Below, piece after piece: positions 1 to 5,742 of a stretch of 15,378 bases of DNA. Every line of letters starts with the position of its first letter. Position 1 is the first letter of the stretch. The DNA is from DAIDKA01 sp049792815 (lineage in GTDB: Bacteria > Pseudomonadota > Gammaproteobacteria > Steroidobacterales > Steroidobacteraceae), in NCBI GenBank assembly GCA_049792815.1, contig JBARBG010000017.1:1-15378 (forward strand), given 5' to 3'. Made by a program: the position numbers and the translations under genes. The notes under the pieces were generated by a model. That model made no database searches and was not told the DNA's origin. It saw only the letters and a program-made list of their open reading frames with translations.

Positions 1-610
1 GACCGGGATTCCGATGCGGCGTCGAGGCGTGCACATCATGGCTTGCGGCCGCAGCTACCGCCGGCACAGCCAGATTTGTCTCGACTTGCGTTTGCACATT
101 GACGCCGTTCCGCAGCGTTTGCATGACGACGCAACTGTGTTCGGCGGCGGCAATAAGCCTCTTGATTGCTTCCTCGTCGACGCGATCCTTCGTCTGCAGC
201 CTGACGCCGCAATGCATGTGCTGGAATCCGACAGGAACCGCGCGCTCCACCTGCAGGCAGCCACGCACGTCACATTGCGCAGTGACTCTCACTTCCAGAG
301 CCTCCAGGCGAATGCCAAGATGCTCGGCGATCATCCGCAACGTCGAGTCGAAGCAAGCGGCCAGTGCGGCGCTCAGGAGATCGCCCGGATTCGGGTAGTC
401 GTGAAATCCGCCGACGGCCCGGTGGATCTCGAATTGCAACGTCGCATCGCCACTGTTGGCAGGTACGACAACGCCGTGAAACGGATCCCCACTGCACGCG
501 CTGATTGTTTGCGCGCCGTCGTTGATCCGGGCCTCGGCCGGAGCGCTGCGGTAACGCGCTCGCAGCGGATCTTGCCGTCGCTGAACAAGGCTTGCTCGTG
601 TCGTGCCCAT
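1..610 (-). CDS. OsmC/Ohr-like family protein, C-terminus beyond the left edge
   Basis: An open minus-strand frame runs from ATG at 610 to the window edge, giving 203 residues with no stop. The start has a good ribosome site (GGAG, 7 nt before ATG). The two cysteines typical of the OsmC/Ohr fold are visible: Cys86 in the helix LAACFDS and Cys160 in AEHSCVV, with a GDLLSAALAAC-type lead-in and a DEEAIKRLIAAAEHSC stretch like those in OsmC proteins. Family members reduce organic hydroperoxides or remain uncharacterised, and act in the cytosol. The N-terminal 45 residues are Arg-rich and less family-like. About 20 residues after the last core strand suggest a C-terminal extension, but the real end is outside the window. 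I cannot separate OsmC, Ohr and YhfA-like subgroups. The plus-strand frame opposite it (14-637) is a shadow. Confidence 0.8.
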   Translation of the reverse strand, partial: MGTTRASLVQRRQDPLRARYRSAPAEARINDGAQTISACSGDPFHGVVVPANSGDATLQFEIHRAVGGFHDYPNPGDLLSAALAACFDSTLRMIAEHLGIRLEALEVRVTAQCDVRGCLQVERAVPVGFQHMHCGVRLQTKDRVDEEAIKRLIAAAEHSCVVMQTLRNGVNVQTQVETNLAVPAVAAAASHDVHASTPHRNPG

Positions 611-660
611 GGCGATCTCCGTTTCGTGTTGAATTGACGCTCGGAGGGTGACACGGGCTC

Positions 661-688
661 GTGGCCGTCGTCATGGGACGACGGCCAC
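661..688. repeat. perfect 12-bp hairpin with 4-nt loop
   Basis: The arms GTGGCCGTCGTC (661-672) and GACGACGGCCAC (677-688) are perfect reverse complements around the loop ATGG. It lies in the 149-bp gap between the hydrolase-LuxR stop (760) and the OsmC start (610), both on the minus strand. No T-tract follows on either strand, so it is not a textbook intrinsic terminator. It could block readthrough, stabilise a 3' end, or be part of the OsmC leader. Nothing else is recognisable in 611-759. Confidence 0.7.
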
Positions 689-759
689 AGACAGAGTGAT
701 GGTCGCGGAGGGGCGACGACGATTTGTGGGACGCAGGTCCCGGGTCTCAACCGCAGCCG

Positions 760-1830
760 CTAGTCGCGGCCGAGGCCGGCCTTGCGGGCGATCACGATGG
801 CCTGCGCGCGATGCTTCACACCGAGCTTGGAAAAGACGCTGGTGACGTGATTGCGGACCGTCTTCTCGGCGATGCGCAAACAGTCCGCGATCTGTGAGTT
901 GGTCTGACCGCGTGCGATATAGTCCAGAATCTCTCTCTCACGTGGCGTCAAGGCGGCAAACTCCGCTGCCGCAGAGTCATCGGCTGGCTCGTCCACGCCG
1001 AGGAAATCATTCAGCGCTTTTTTGAAGATCGGCCACGCCGGTTCGTCGGCACGGAGGATGTGGTTCCTCCCTTCGAGTGGCAGGAAGCCTGCATTCGGTG
1101 TCGCTGCGGCGAGACGCCGGCCCGCCTCGAACGGCACCATGGCGTCGCCTCGAACATGAAACACGAGCGTGGGCGCGGTGACCTTCGGCGCCTCGCCGCG
1201 AATGTCGAAGGTGTTGAAGGCGTTCCATAGCTGGCATGCGATTGCCGGCGACGCACTGCGCCGCTGCAGTTCGCCGATCCACTTGAGCTGATGTCCGGCG
1301 GCGTCGGGCATCAGTAGATTCGCGAATAATTCTCGAAACGCCCCGACCTTCCTGCCCCAGCCGAATTCGATCATTTGCGAGAACACCTGTGCCTGTCTGG
1401 CCAGCTTTTCGCCGGCATCGTCCACGAAGGCCCCATAAGGGTAGCTGTCGTAGAGCACCAGGCGACTGACGCGCTCGGGATGGCGCGCCGCGTAGGCGAT
1501 GGCGATCACGCCGCCCTGGCACAAGCCGAGCAGCGGGAAGCGGCGAAGCTTGAGCGCGTCGACGACCGACTCGAGGTCAGCCACCAGGGCATCGAGAGAA
1601 AAATCAGTCACGTCCCGATCGGAAAGTCCCGAGCCTCGGGGGTCGTAACGGACGAGCATTCGCCGTTCGGCGAGGGTCTCGGACCAGTGGCGCCAGACTG
1701 GATTGTCCCAATCGAGTTCGAGGTGCGTAAACCAGTTGTTGACACGCACCAGGGGCGGACCCTCACCCGCGGTCGCAAAAGCGATCCGTACGTCGTCGCG
1801 TGATCTGCAGAAGCGTATTTGCTGTCTCAT
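760..1830 (-). CDS. alpha/beta-hydrolase fused to LuxR-type HTH domain
   Basis: This 356-residue protein has an alpha/beta-hydrolase domain (about 10-278) and a LuxR/GerE helix-turn-helix (about 290-352, with LTPREREILDYIARG and IAEKTVRNHVTSVFSKLGV). The oxyanion-side motif RYDPRGSGLSD (61-71), a plausible acid Asp229 and His257 (GRNH) are present. The nucleophile elbow reads GLCQGG with Cys104 where these enzymes usually carry Ser. Such fusions are known as putative transcription factors that may bind or cleave a small ligand; no ligand can be named. The stop is at 760-762. The start at 1830 has only a weak GGTGG-like ribosome site, so a few residues of start error are possible. It is probably monocistronic. 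The Cys may leave the domain as a sensor or make it a thiol hydrolase; that is inference. Confidence 0.85.
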   Translation of the reverse strand: MRQQIRFCRSRDDVRIAFATAGEGPPLVRVNNWFTHLELDWDNPVWRHWSETLAERRMLVRYDPRGSGLSDRDVTDFSLDALVADLESVVDALKLRRFPLLGLCQGGVIAIAYAARHPERVSRLVLYDSYPYGAFVDDAGEKLARQAQVFSQMIEFGWGRKVGAFRELFANLLMPDAAGHQLKWIGELQRRSASPAIACQLWNAFNTFDIRGEAPKVTAPTLVFHVRGDAMVPFEAGRRLAAATPNAGFLPLEGRNHILRADEPAWPIFKKALNDFLGVDEPADDSAAAEFAALTPREREILDYIARGQTNSQIADCLRIAEKTVRNHVTSVFSKLGVKHRAQAIVIARKAGLGRD

Positions 1831-1951
1831 CCGCCGCCACCCACGATCAATCGAGGCTCAATTCGCAGTTGCCATATGATACGAGGATCGGTTGGGCAGG
1901 GCAGGCCTGCTCAACGGCCGCGTCCTGCGCAGAGCGAATGGATCTTCCAGG

Positions 1952-2007
1952 GGCATCGCGTATGCGACGGCCACGATCCGGAAGGAAATGTGGTGCGGTT
2001 TCAGCAA
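1952..2007 (+). pseudogene. remnant of a VOC/glyoxalase-type C-terminus, frameshifted
   Basis: In the gap between two minus-strand genes the plus strand encodes GIAYATA (1952-1972) in one frame and DPEGNVVRFQQ (1975-2007) in another. Joined across the shift at about 1973 they resemble the last strand pair of VOC (glyoxalase/bleomycin-resistance fold) proteins, where a DPxGNxxxF motif ends the domain. No ATG, ribosome site or N-terminal half is seen upstream, so I read it as a decayed fragment. The rest of 1831-2037 shows nothing recognisable. The match rests on a short motif and could be chance. Confidence 0.45.
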
Positions 2008-2037
2008 GGACATCAAAACTCCGACACGCGAGCGGGT

Positions 2038-2409
2038 TCAGCCGAATAAGATATCGAAGCGCGCAGCGAGAGCTCGAAGATCCTTATCAAGTGTCCAAAG
2101 CACGGCGTCGGAACTCAACAGCACTGACCCAAGCAGTAGTAGATCGATGGCGCCGCAGCCCGAATCCTGAAGTTGCTCTCGCTCAATCAATGCGAGTGTT
2201 TCATCTGCGTTGGCGACGGTAGCGGAGCGTAGCTGCTTCAGGTCGCTCAATGTGCGTTCCCGCGGTGCCGGTGGGGTGCCGCACGCAATTTCTATCAAGA
2301 CCATGGGATGGCAAAGCACTTGGTCGGCCGACAGCAGAGTCTGCAGGACTGGATTGGGCTTGCGAAAATGTGCAACCCAAACCGAGGTATCCGCGAGCAC
2401 AAGGCTCAT
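2038..2409 (-). CDS. vapC: VapC-like PIN-domain ribonuclease toxin
   Basis: This 123-residue PIN protein is full length for the family. The acidic metal-binding set is present: Asp7 (LADTSVW), Glu40 (LIEIACG), Asp89 (CGAIDLLLL) and Asp108 (TLDKDL). The active site therefore looks intact. VapC toxins are Mg2+-dependent endoribonucleases, usually cutting tRNA or rRNA, and are held inactive by a co-encoded VapB. Its start lies 12 nt after the antitoxin stop, with AGGA upstream of ATG, so the two are one transcript. The C-terminus ends at the edge of the VOC remnant region. Confidence 0.93.
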   Translation of the reverse strand: MSLVLADTSVWVAHFRKPNPVLQTLLSADQVLCHPMVLIEIACGTPPAPRERTLSDLKQLRSATVANADETLALIEREQLQDSGCGAIDLLLLGSVLLSSDAVLWTLDKDLRALAARFDILFG

Positions 2410-2421
2410 TGGACGTGGATC

Positions 2422-2616
2422 CTAGAGAGGCCTGCGGCGCGGAACTGATTTCATCCGCGGCGCCTTTCCGCCCAGCGCGGACAGGCGTTTGCCTGCCTGA
2501 ACGCGAACAAATACCTTCATAGCCTCCCGAAACAGGTCGGCCTTGTCCGTACCGGGGTCGGCAGCCTCCAGGGCGCGCTGAAAGAGCTCATCGTCGATGG
2601 TCACGGTGGTTCTCAC
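2422..2616 (-). CDS. vapB: VapB-like antitoxin
   Basis: A 64-residue basic protein opening with MRTTVTIDDELFQRAL, the N-terminal strand-helix pattern of ribbon-helix-helix antitoxins of the VapB type that pair with PIN toxins. The N-terminus should dimerise and bind the operator, while the C-terminal tail (about 40-64, ending PRRRPL) should wrap the toxin. It lies directly upstream of vapC on the same strand. A TATAAT hexamer and repeated TGATGCT boxes lie just upstream. Antitoxin-first order and short spacing are typical. The exact antitoxin subclass is less sure than the toxin call. Confidence 0.88.
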   Translation of the reverse strand: MRTTVTIDDELFQRALEAADPGTDKADLFREAMKVFVRVQAGKRLSALGGKAPRMKSVPRRRPL

Positions 2617-2628
2617 GGTTTTCTCCAG

Positions 2629-2691
2629 AGCATCAGAACAGATGTATTATAGCATCACAATGAGCATCAGAATCGGACCCATGTGTGATGC
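2629..2691 (-). promoter_or_regulatory. vapBC promoter with repeated TGATGCT operator boxes
   Basis: On the minus strand a perfect -10 hexamer TATAAT (plus coordinates 2646-2651) lies 29 nt before the vapB ATG. No good -35 is seen at the proper distance. AGCATCA (TGATGCT on the transcribed-direction strand) occurs at 2629-2635, 2651-2657 and 2663-2669, and an inverted copy GTGATGC at 2685-2691 mirrors 2652-2658. The spacings of 22 and 12 bp put the boxes on nearly one helical face around the -10, as expected for autorepression by VapB or the VapBC complex. The protein-site assignment is inference. Confidence 0.65.
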
Positions 2692-2730
2692 GAGCGCCTG
2701 GATTCGCGTTATCAGTCGTGACCAGTCGGG

Positions 2731-2790
2731 ATCTATCGCCGTCTATCGCCCCCAAGCGGAAGTTTCTGGCGGTAGATTTGACGGTAAGTC
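2731..2790. repeat. short direct and inverted repeats in the vapB-TetR gap
   Basis: The decamer (A/G)TCTATCGCC is tandemly repeated at 2731-2740 and 2741-2750. GGCGGTAGA (2768-2776) is its inverted form with one mismatch, and GACGGTA (2780-2786) follows 12 bp after GGCGGTA (2768-2774). No gene is recognisable between 2692 and 2870; the frame at 2633-2938 has no family-like sequence. The repeats could be leftovers of an inserted element or regulatory sites, but nothing shows which. Confidence 0.4.
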
Positions 2791-2870
2791 CGGCGAACTC
2801 GGTAAAGAAATGCCTTAGTTTCAGTTGCTTACAGGTGCCGGAGACTATTGAGTGGGAGTGAATACGGCGC

Positions 2871-3527
2871 CTATGGCATCCGGGCGTTACTGGGCTGCGG
2901 GTGAAGTTGCAGAAATGCAGCGGTAGCGTCGCGGGCACGGGCCGCGGCGTCGCGTGAGTTCGGTCGCTCGGTCACGCCGAGCAGCACACTGATCATCAAT
3001 GTTCCCCAAAGCAGCCCACCGAACTGTTCGGCAAGATCCGCGGGACGACCATTGAGAAGTCCGCACGCCTGGGCGCGTGCCATGAATTGGCGCATGGCGG
3101 CACGACTGGCCTCGCGGCCTATGGAGTCCAGCGCCCGTGCCACCTCTGGCGCCTGAACCGCCTCGGCGATCGCCAGTCGGAATACGGCAATGACGGTGGG
3201 ATCGGTTATCTCGCGGACCAGCTGCGTCCCGAAGGCGGCCAATACCTGCGCGAGGGTCTCGCGATCCTGCGGCACGGGCAGGTCAACGGGGACCTGAAGT
3301 CGCGTGGCACGCGCGCTGATGCAGGCGACCAACATTTCCTGCTTGTTGCCCACCAGTGCGTACAGCTCTCGTTTCGAAACGCGCGCGCGCGTGGCGATCT
3401 CAAGGGTGCTGGTCGGCGCGTAGCCAGTCTTGATGAACGCCGCGAAGGCGGCATCGAGGATGCGCGCACGGACCTCAGTTTCGTCGCGACCTTCCGGACG
3501 AGCTTTTGACCGCGATATGGCGGGCAT
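2871..3527 (-). CDS. TetR/AcrR-family transcriptional repressor
   Basis: A 218-residue one-domain regulator. The TetR DNA-binding helices span about residues 18-65, with ILDAAFAAFIKTGYAPTS, the recognition segment IATRARVSKRELYALV and the following NKQEMLVACI. A C-terminal ligand/dimer domain resembles the AefR-like class. I chose ATG 3527 over the upstream possibility at 3557 because AGAGGT lies 6 nt before it and because the longer version would place its start inside the operator. Two 20-bp palindromes lie 19-72 bp upstream, between this gene and the divergent membrane-protein gene, so autorepression and control of the neighbour are likely. The inducer is unknown. Confidence 0.9.
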   Translation of the reverse strand: MPAISRSKARPEGRDETEVRARILDAAFAAFIKTGYAPTSTLEIATRARVSKRELYALVGNKQEMLVACISARATRLQVPVDLPVPQDRETLAQVLAAFGTQLVREITDPTVIAVFRLAIAEAVQAPEVARALDSIGREASRAAMRQFMARAQACGLLNGRPADLAEQFGGLLWGTLMISVLLGVTERPNSRDAAARARDATAAFLQLHPQPSNARMP

Positions 3528-3545
3528 CAACGTACCTCTTGACAG

Positions 3546-3599
3546 GTGGTACCGCATAGTACCACACTCGCCTCACATGTTGGTACCAACGGGTACCAA
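3546..3599. promoter_or_regulatory. two palindromic operators, probable TetR sites
   Basis: GTGGTAC (3546-3552) and GTACCAC (3559-3565) form one palindrome with a 6-bp centre. TTGGTACC (3580-3587) and GGTACCAA (3592-3599) form another with a 4-bp centre. Both reduce to the shared form TGGTACC-N4-(A/G)GTACCA, and their centres are 34 bp apart, about three helical turns. They occupy the divergent gap between the TetR gene and the plus-strand genes, the usual place for a local repressor's operators. Confidence 0.8.
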
Positions 3600-3616
3600 A
3601 CTGCCAGGAGTCGATC

Positions 3617-3754
3617 ATGCTCAAGCCAAGAATCCTCGTGACCGGCGCGACCGCGGGTTGCGAACGCAGCCCGCATGACTTCTCAGCCACGGTCGGGCAC
3701 TGGCATTCGAAGCAAAGGAGAAACTCATGTTGCCGCAAGTCGCCTTTTTCGTGA
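3617..3754 (+). pseudogene. stump of a NAD(P)-binding (NmrA/SDR-like) gene
   Basis: ATG 3617 follows a strong AGGAG ribosome site and encodes MLKPRILVTGATAG, the first beta strand and start of the glycine loop of atypical SDR/NmrA-type NAD(P)-binding proteins. The frame then leaves family-like sequence and stops at 3752-3754 after 45 codons, overlapping the start of the membrane-protein gene. The residues before the overlap (HDFSATVGHWHSKQRR) could be the original C-terminal tail, which would imply an in-frame internal deletion of most of the gene. That part is inference. The short frame is probably still translated. Confidence 0.5.
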
Positions 3755-4239
3755 GCATCGGATTCAGCTTCATAGCGTGGGGGTTCGTCGCGAGGCTCTA
3801 TATCTGGCCAAGACTGCGTGCCCTGCCGCGGGTCGAGGCGCTGCGGCCTTTGCTTGTCCTGCACAGCTTTCGCTTTATCGGCTTGGCATTCCTCGTCCCA
3901 GGCGTCGTCGCCCCCGAGCTGCCGGCTGCCTTTGCGCACTGCGCCGCCTACGGGGACATGATTGCGGCGATCCTGGCGTTGCTCTCGCTGATAGCGCTGC
4001 CACGCCGCGCCGGCATTGTCGGCGCATGGATCTTCAACCTCTGGGGCTCAGCGGATATCTTGAACGCGTTCTTCCAGGCGCGGCAATCCGGGCTCATGCC
4101 CGGCCAGTTGGGCGCCGCCTACTTCCTTCCGACTCTCGTGGTGCCGCTGCTCTTGATCACCCATGTGCTGGCTTTCCGGATTCTGCTGCCAGACCGGAGT
4201 GAGTCCGCAATTCAGGAGCGCTGGCAGTCAGTCAGCTAG
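3727..4239 (+). CDS. small multi-pass membrane protein, function unknown
   Basis: A 170-residue hydrophobic protein with about five predicted membrane segments (residues about 4-24, 42-62, 72-92, 96-116 and 126-152). AAAGGAG lies 6 nt before ATG. The segment HSFRFIGLAFLVPGVV and the following AAYGDMIAAILALLSLIAL look conserved-protein-like, but I cannot assign a family. It lies downstream of the twin TetR-type operators and the SDR stump, so it is probably the surviving target of the TetR gene. Its TAG stop (4237-4239) overlaps the stop of the convergent gene. A transporter or redox partner role would be speculation. Confidence 0.8.
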   Translation: MLPQVAFFVSIGFSFIAWGFVARLYIWPRLRALPRVEALRPLLVLHSFRFIGLAFLVPGVVAPELPAAFAHCAAYGDMIAAILALLSLIALPRRAGIVGAWIFNLWGSADILNAFFQARQSGLMPGQLGAAYFLPTLVVPLLLITHVLAFRILLPDRSESAIQERWQSVS

Positions 4240-4724
4240 CTGCCAGAGGCCGAACTTCCGGCGGCGCGCTCTAGCGCCGCAATATCGATGCGCTTCATCG
4301 TCATCATGGCCTCGAAGGCGCGTTTCGCCCGTGCCGGGTCGGCGTCGGTGATCAGCCGGGTGAGCTGCTGCGGAACGATCTGCCACGATACGCCGTAGCG
4401 GTCCTTCACCCAGCCGCACTGTTCGGCTTCGGGTACGGCCGACAGTGCGTTGGTGAAGCGGTTGACCTGTTCTTGCGTGTGCACCGGAATCTGAAACGAA
4501 ATGGCCTCGTTGAATCGGAATGCGGGGCCCCCATTGAGTCCGACGAAAGGCTGACCCATGAGAGTGAATTCCACCAGCAGCACCATGCCCACGGCGCCTG
4601 AGGGATACTCGCCGGGGGCGCGATGGACGCCGTCAACCCGACTCTCCGGAAATACCGAGACGTAGAATCCGGCTGCTTCTTCGGCTTTGCCATCGAACCA
4701 GAGACAGGGGGTAATCCTGTGCAT
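4236..4724 (-). CDS. PhnB-like VOC superfamily protein
   Basis: A 162-residue protein starting MHRITPCLWFDGKAEEAAGFYVSVFP, the signature opening of PhnB-like VOC proteins (also annotated as a 3-demethylubiquinone methyltransferase-like domain, although the fold is glyoxalase-type and not a methyltransferase). Further family segments are FVGLNGGPAFRFNEAISF (about 61-78) and CGWVKDRYGVSWQIVP (about 103-118). The enzymatic activity of this group is mostly unknown. AGGAGT precedes the ATG. It lies 24 nt downstream of the DUF4242 gene on the same strand, so the two form an operon. Confidence 0.9.
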   Translation of the reverse strand: MHRITPCLWFDGKAEEAAGFYVSVFPESRVDGVHRAPGEYPSGAVGMVLLVEFTLMGQPFVGLNGGPAFRFNEAISFQIPVHTQEQVNRFTNALSAVPEAEQCGWVKDRYGVSWQIVPQQLTRLITDADPARAKRAFEAMMTMKRIDIAALERAAGSSASGS

Positions 4725-4748
4725 GGGCGGACTCCTGCGGTTGCGGAT

Positions 4749-5021
4749 CTATTCAGCCGTCGCCGGATCGATGACGTTGACCACCGCGGAGATCTTGTTG
4801 GCCGGAAACCCGCCGAGCTCCGCATGCCTTCGCACCAGGGATTCATCGGCAGCGTGATAGACACAATAAATCTTGTCTGCGGTGACGTAGCTGTGAATCC
4901 AGTGCACGCTGGGTCCGAGGCTGCTGAGGACTCCGCACGACTTCTTCGAGATCGCCTTCAGATCCAGCGGACTCATCTTGCCGGCACCTGGAATGTCCCG
5001 TTCGATTACAAATTTCGGCAT
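4749..5021 (-). CDS. DUF4242-family small protein
   Basis: A 90-residue protein of typical DUF4242 length: MPKFVIERDIPGAG at the N-terminus, SKKSCGVLSSLGPSVHWIHSYVTADKIYCVYHA in the middle, and HAELGGFPANKISAVVNVIDP at the end. The family is a ferredoxin-like fold; an actinobacterial member (SCO4226) binds nickel, but most have no assigned function. AGGAG lies upstream of ATG. It is the first gene of a two-gene operon with the PhnB-like gene. Three CTGAAA repeats in 11-bp phase lie 60-92 bp upstream of its start. Confidence 0.92.
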   Translation of the reverse strand: MPKFVIERDIPGAGKMSPLDLKAISKKSCGVLSSLGPSVHWIHSYVTADKIYCVYHAADESLVRRHAELGGFPANKISAVVNVIDPATAE

Positions 5022-5080
5022 GGTGTTCTCCTGCAGTGACTGTGTGGGTCAAGAGTGTCCCGCGGGCGGCCGGGCTTGTC

Positions 5081-5113
5081 CTGAAATGCATCTGAAAATT
5101 TTCTGAAAACTGC
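5081..5113 (-). promoter_or_regulatory. three CTGAAA repeats in exact 11-bp phase
   Basis: CTGAAA starts at 5081, 5092 and 5103 (TTTCAG on the strand of the downstream operon). Direct repeats one helical turn apart are the usual target of OmpR/PhoB-type winged-helix proteins. The array sits 60-92 bp upstream of the DUF4242 start. A related array lies before the winged-helix STAND gene. The rest of 5022-5223 holds the operon's leader and an imperfect GC hairpin at 5185-5208; nothing else is seen. Confidence 0.65.
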
Positions 5114-5223
5114 GCCGGCGCCGCGTCGATTTACGGCCAACCGTCAGTATATCAATAGCTTAGAGCTGATTTTATGGCGGTCGAGCCCCTGCGTCCGGCG
5201 CCAGGGGCGCAACCGATGATGCC

Positions 5224-5577
5224 TCAATTGCGGCTGGCGGTGGGGGCGTCCAGCACCACAATTCCGTGAGCCGCGGCATAGGCCGCGACGGCCGGCGTAT
5301 TGATATGGGCCAGCGCTTCGCGCGTCGCCCGTTGCACGCAATGCTGCCAGGTGCGTGAGACGAACGGTGTTCCCGGCGCCATGCGCTCGCCGCAGACTCT
5401 GCCGGCCGCAGCGTCGATGCGGCGATAAAGTACGGCTACCGCAGCGACAGTGGCCGCATCGGCGGTGGCATAGCGCACGGTTTCGGTGGGTACGTCGGAT
5501 ATGCCGCCGGCTTGTGCATTGGCGCAGATCACGGCAGTGATTCCGGCAACGGCGATCAGGACTGTCAGCTTCTTCAT
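5224..5577 (-). CDS. UrcA-family secreted protein
   Basis: A 117-residue protein with a Sec signal peptide (MKKLTVLIAVAGITAVICANAQA, probable cut after residue 23) and one UrcA domain: TVRYATADAATVAAVAVLYRRIDAAAGRVCGE, then WQHCVQRATREALAHINTPAV. Cys62 and Cys80 probably form a disulfide in the periplasm. UrcA proteins are small and uncharacterised, common in sphingomonads and xanthomonads. I chose ATG 5577 because GGGAG lies 6-7 nt before it; the longer frame to 5628 and the ATG at 5583 have no proper ribosome-site spacing. It diverges from the STAND regulator, with an 11-bp repeat array in the shared 165-bp gap. Confidence 0.88.
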   Translation of the reverse strand: MKKLTVLIAVAGITAVICANAQAGGISDVPTETVRYATADAATVAAVAVLYRRIDAAAGRVCGERMAPGTPFVSRTWQHCVQRATREALAHINTPAVAAYAAAHGIVVLDAPTASRN

Positions 5578-5671
5578 GGCCATCTCCCAGTGTTGGTTGT
5601 GAGTGTCGCGCACTGCCTTCATTGGCACGGCAGCGCGTGGGTAGAGGATCTCGCCGGCTAATGTTTGAGTC

Positions 5672-5704
5672 TTGAATCGCTCCTGAAACTTCCATGAATT
5701 GCCG
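5672..5704. promoter_or_regulatory. three TGAA repeats in 11-bp phase between urcA and the regulator
   Basis: TTGAAT (5672), CTGAAA (5683) and ATGAAT (5694) share TGAA at exact 11-bp steps, matching the orientation and spacing of the CTGAAA array at 5081-5113. It lies 39-71 bp before the regulator start and 95-127 bp from the urcA start. This fits autoregulation by the OmpR-type winged-helix domain, perhaps with control of urcA too. Confidence 0.55.
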
Positions 5705-5729
5705 CTATGCCCGCGCGAAGACCAGCAGG

Positions 5730-5735
5730 TATAGT
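5730..5735 (+). promoter_or_regulatory. -10-like TATAGT just before the regulator start
   Basis: TATAGT matches the consensus at five of six positions and ends 7 nt before ATG 5743, so transcription from it would start at about the first codon. No TTGACA-like -35 is seen at 16-18 bp. The 11-bp repeat array ends just upstream of where the -35 would lie, which would suit activator-dependent initiation. Confidence 0.4.
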
Positions 5736-5742
5736 CAGAACA

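Noticed and set aside
14..637. Long plus-strand frame at the left edge
   Set aside because: It is antisense to the OsmC-like frame, which has the conserved cysteines and a ribosome site; the plus frame shows no family-like sequence.
2633..2938. 101-residue minus-strand frame between vapB and the TetR gene
   Set aside because: It overlaps the TetR end and the vapBC promoter and has no family-like sequence; treated as non-coding.
3546..3599. The palindromes as a CRISPR-like or REP array
   Set aside because: Only two copies occur, in a divergent promoter next to a TetR gene; operators explain them better.
5185..5208. GCCCCTG/CAGGGGC hairpin downstream of urcA as a terminator
   Set aside because: The 7-bp stem has a 10-nt loop and no T-run on the minus strand, so a terminator call is not supported.
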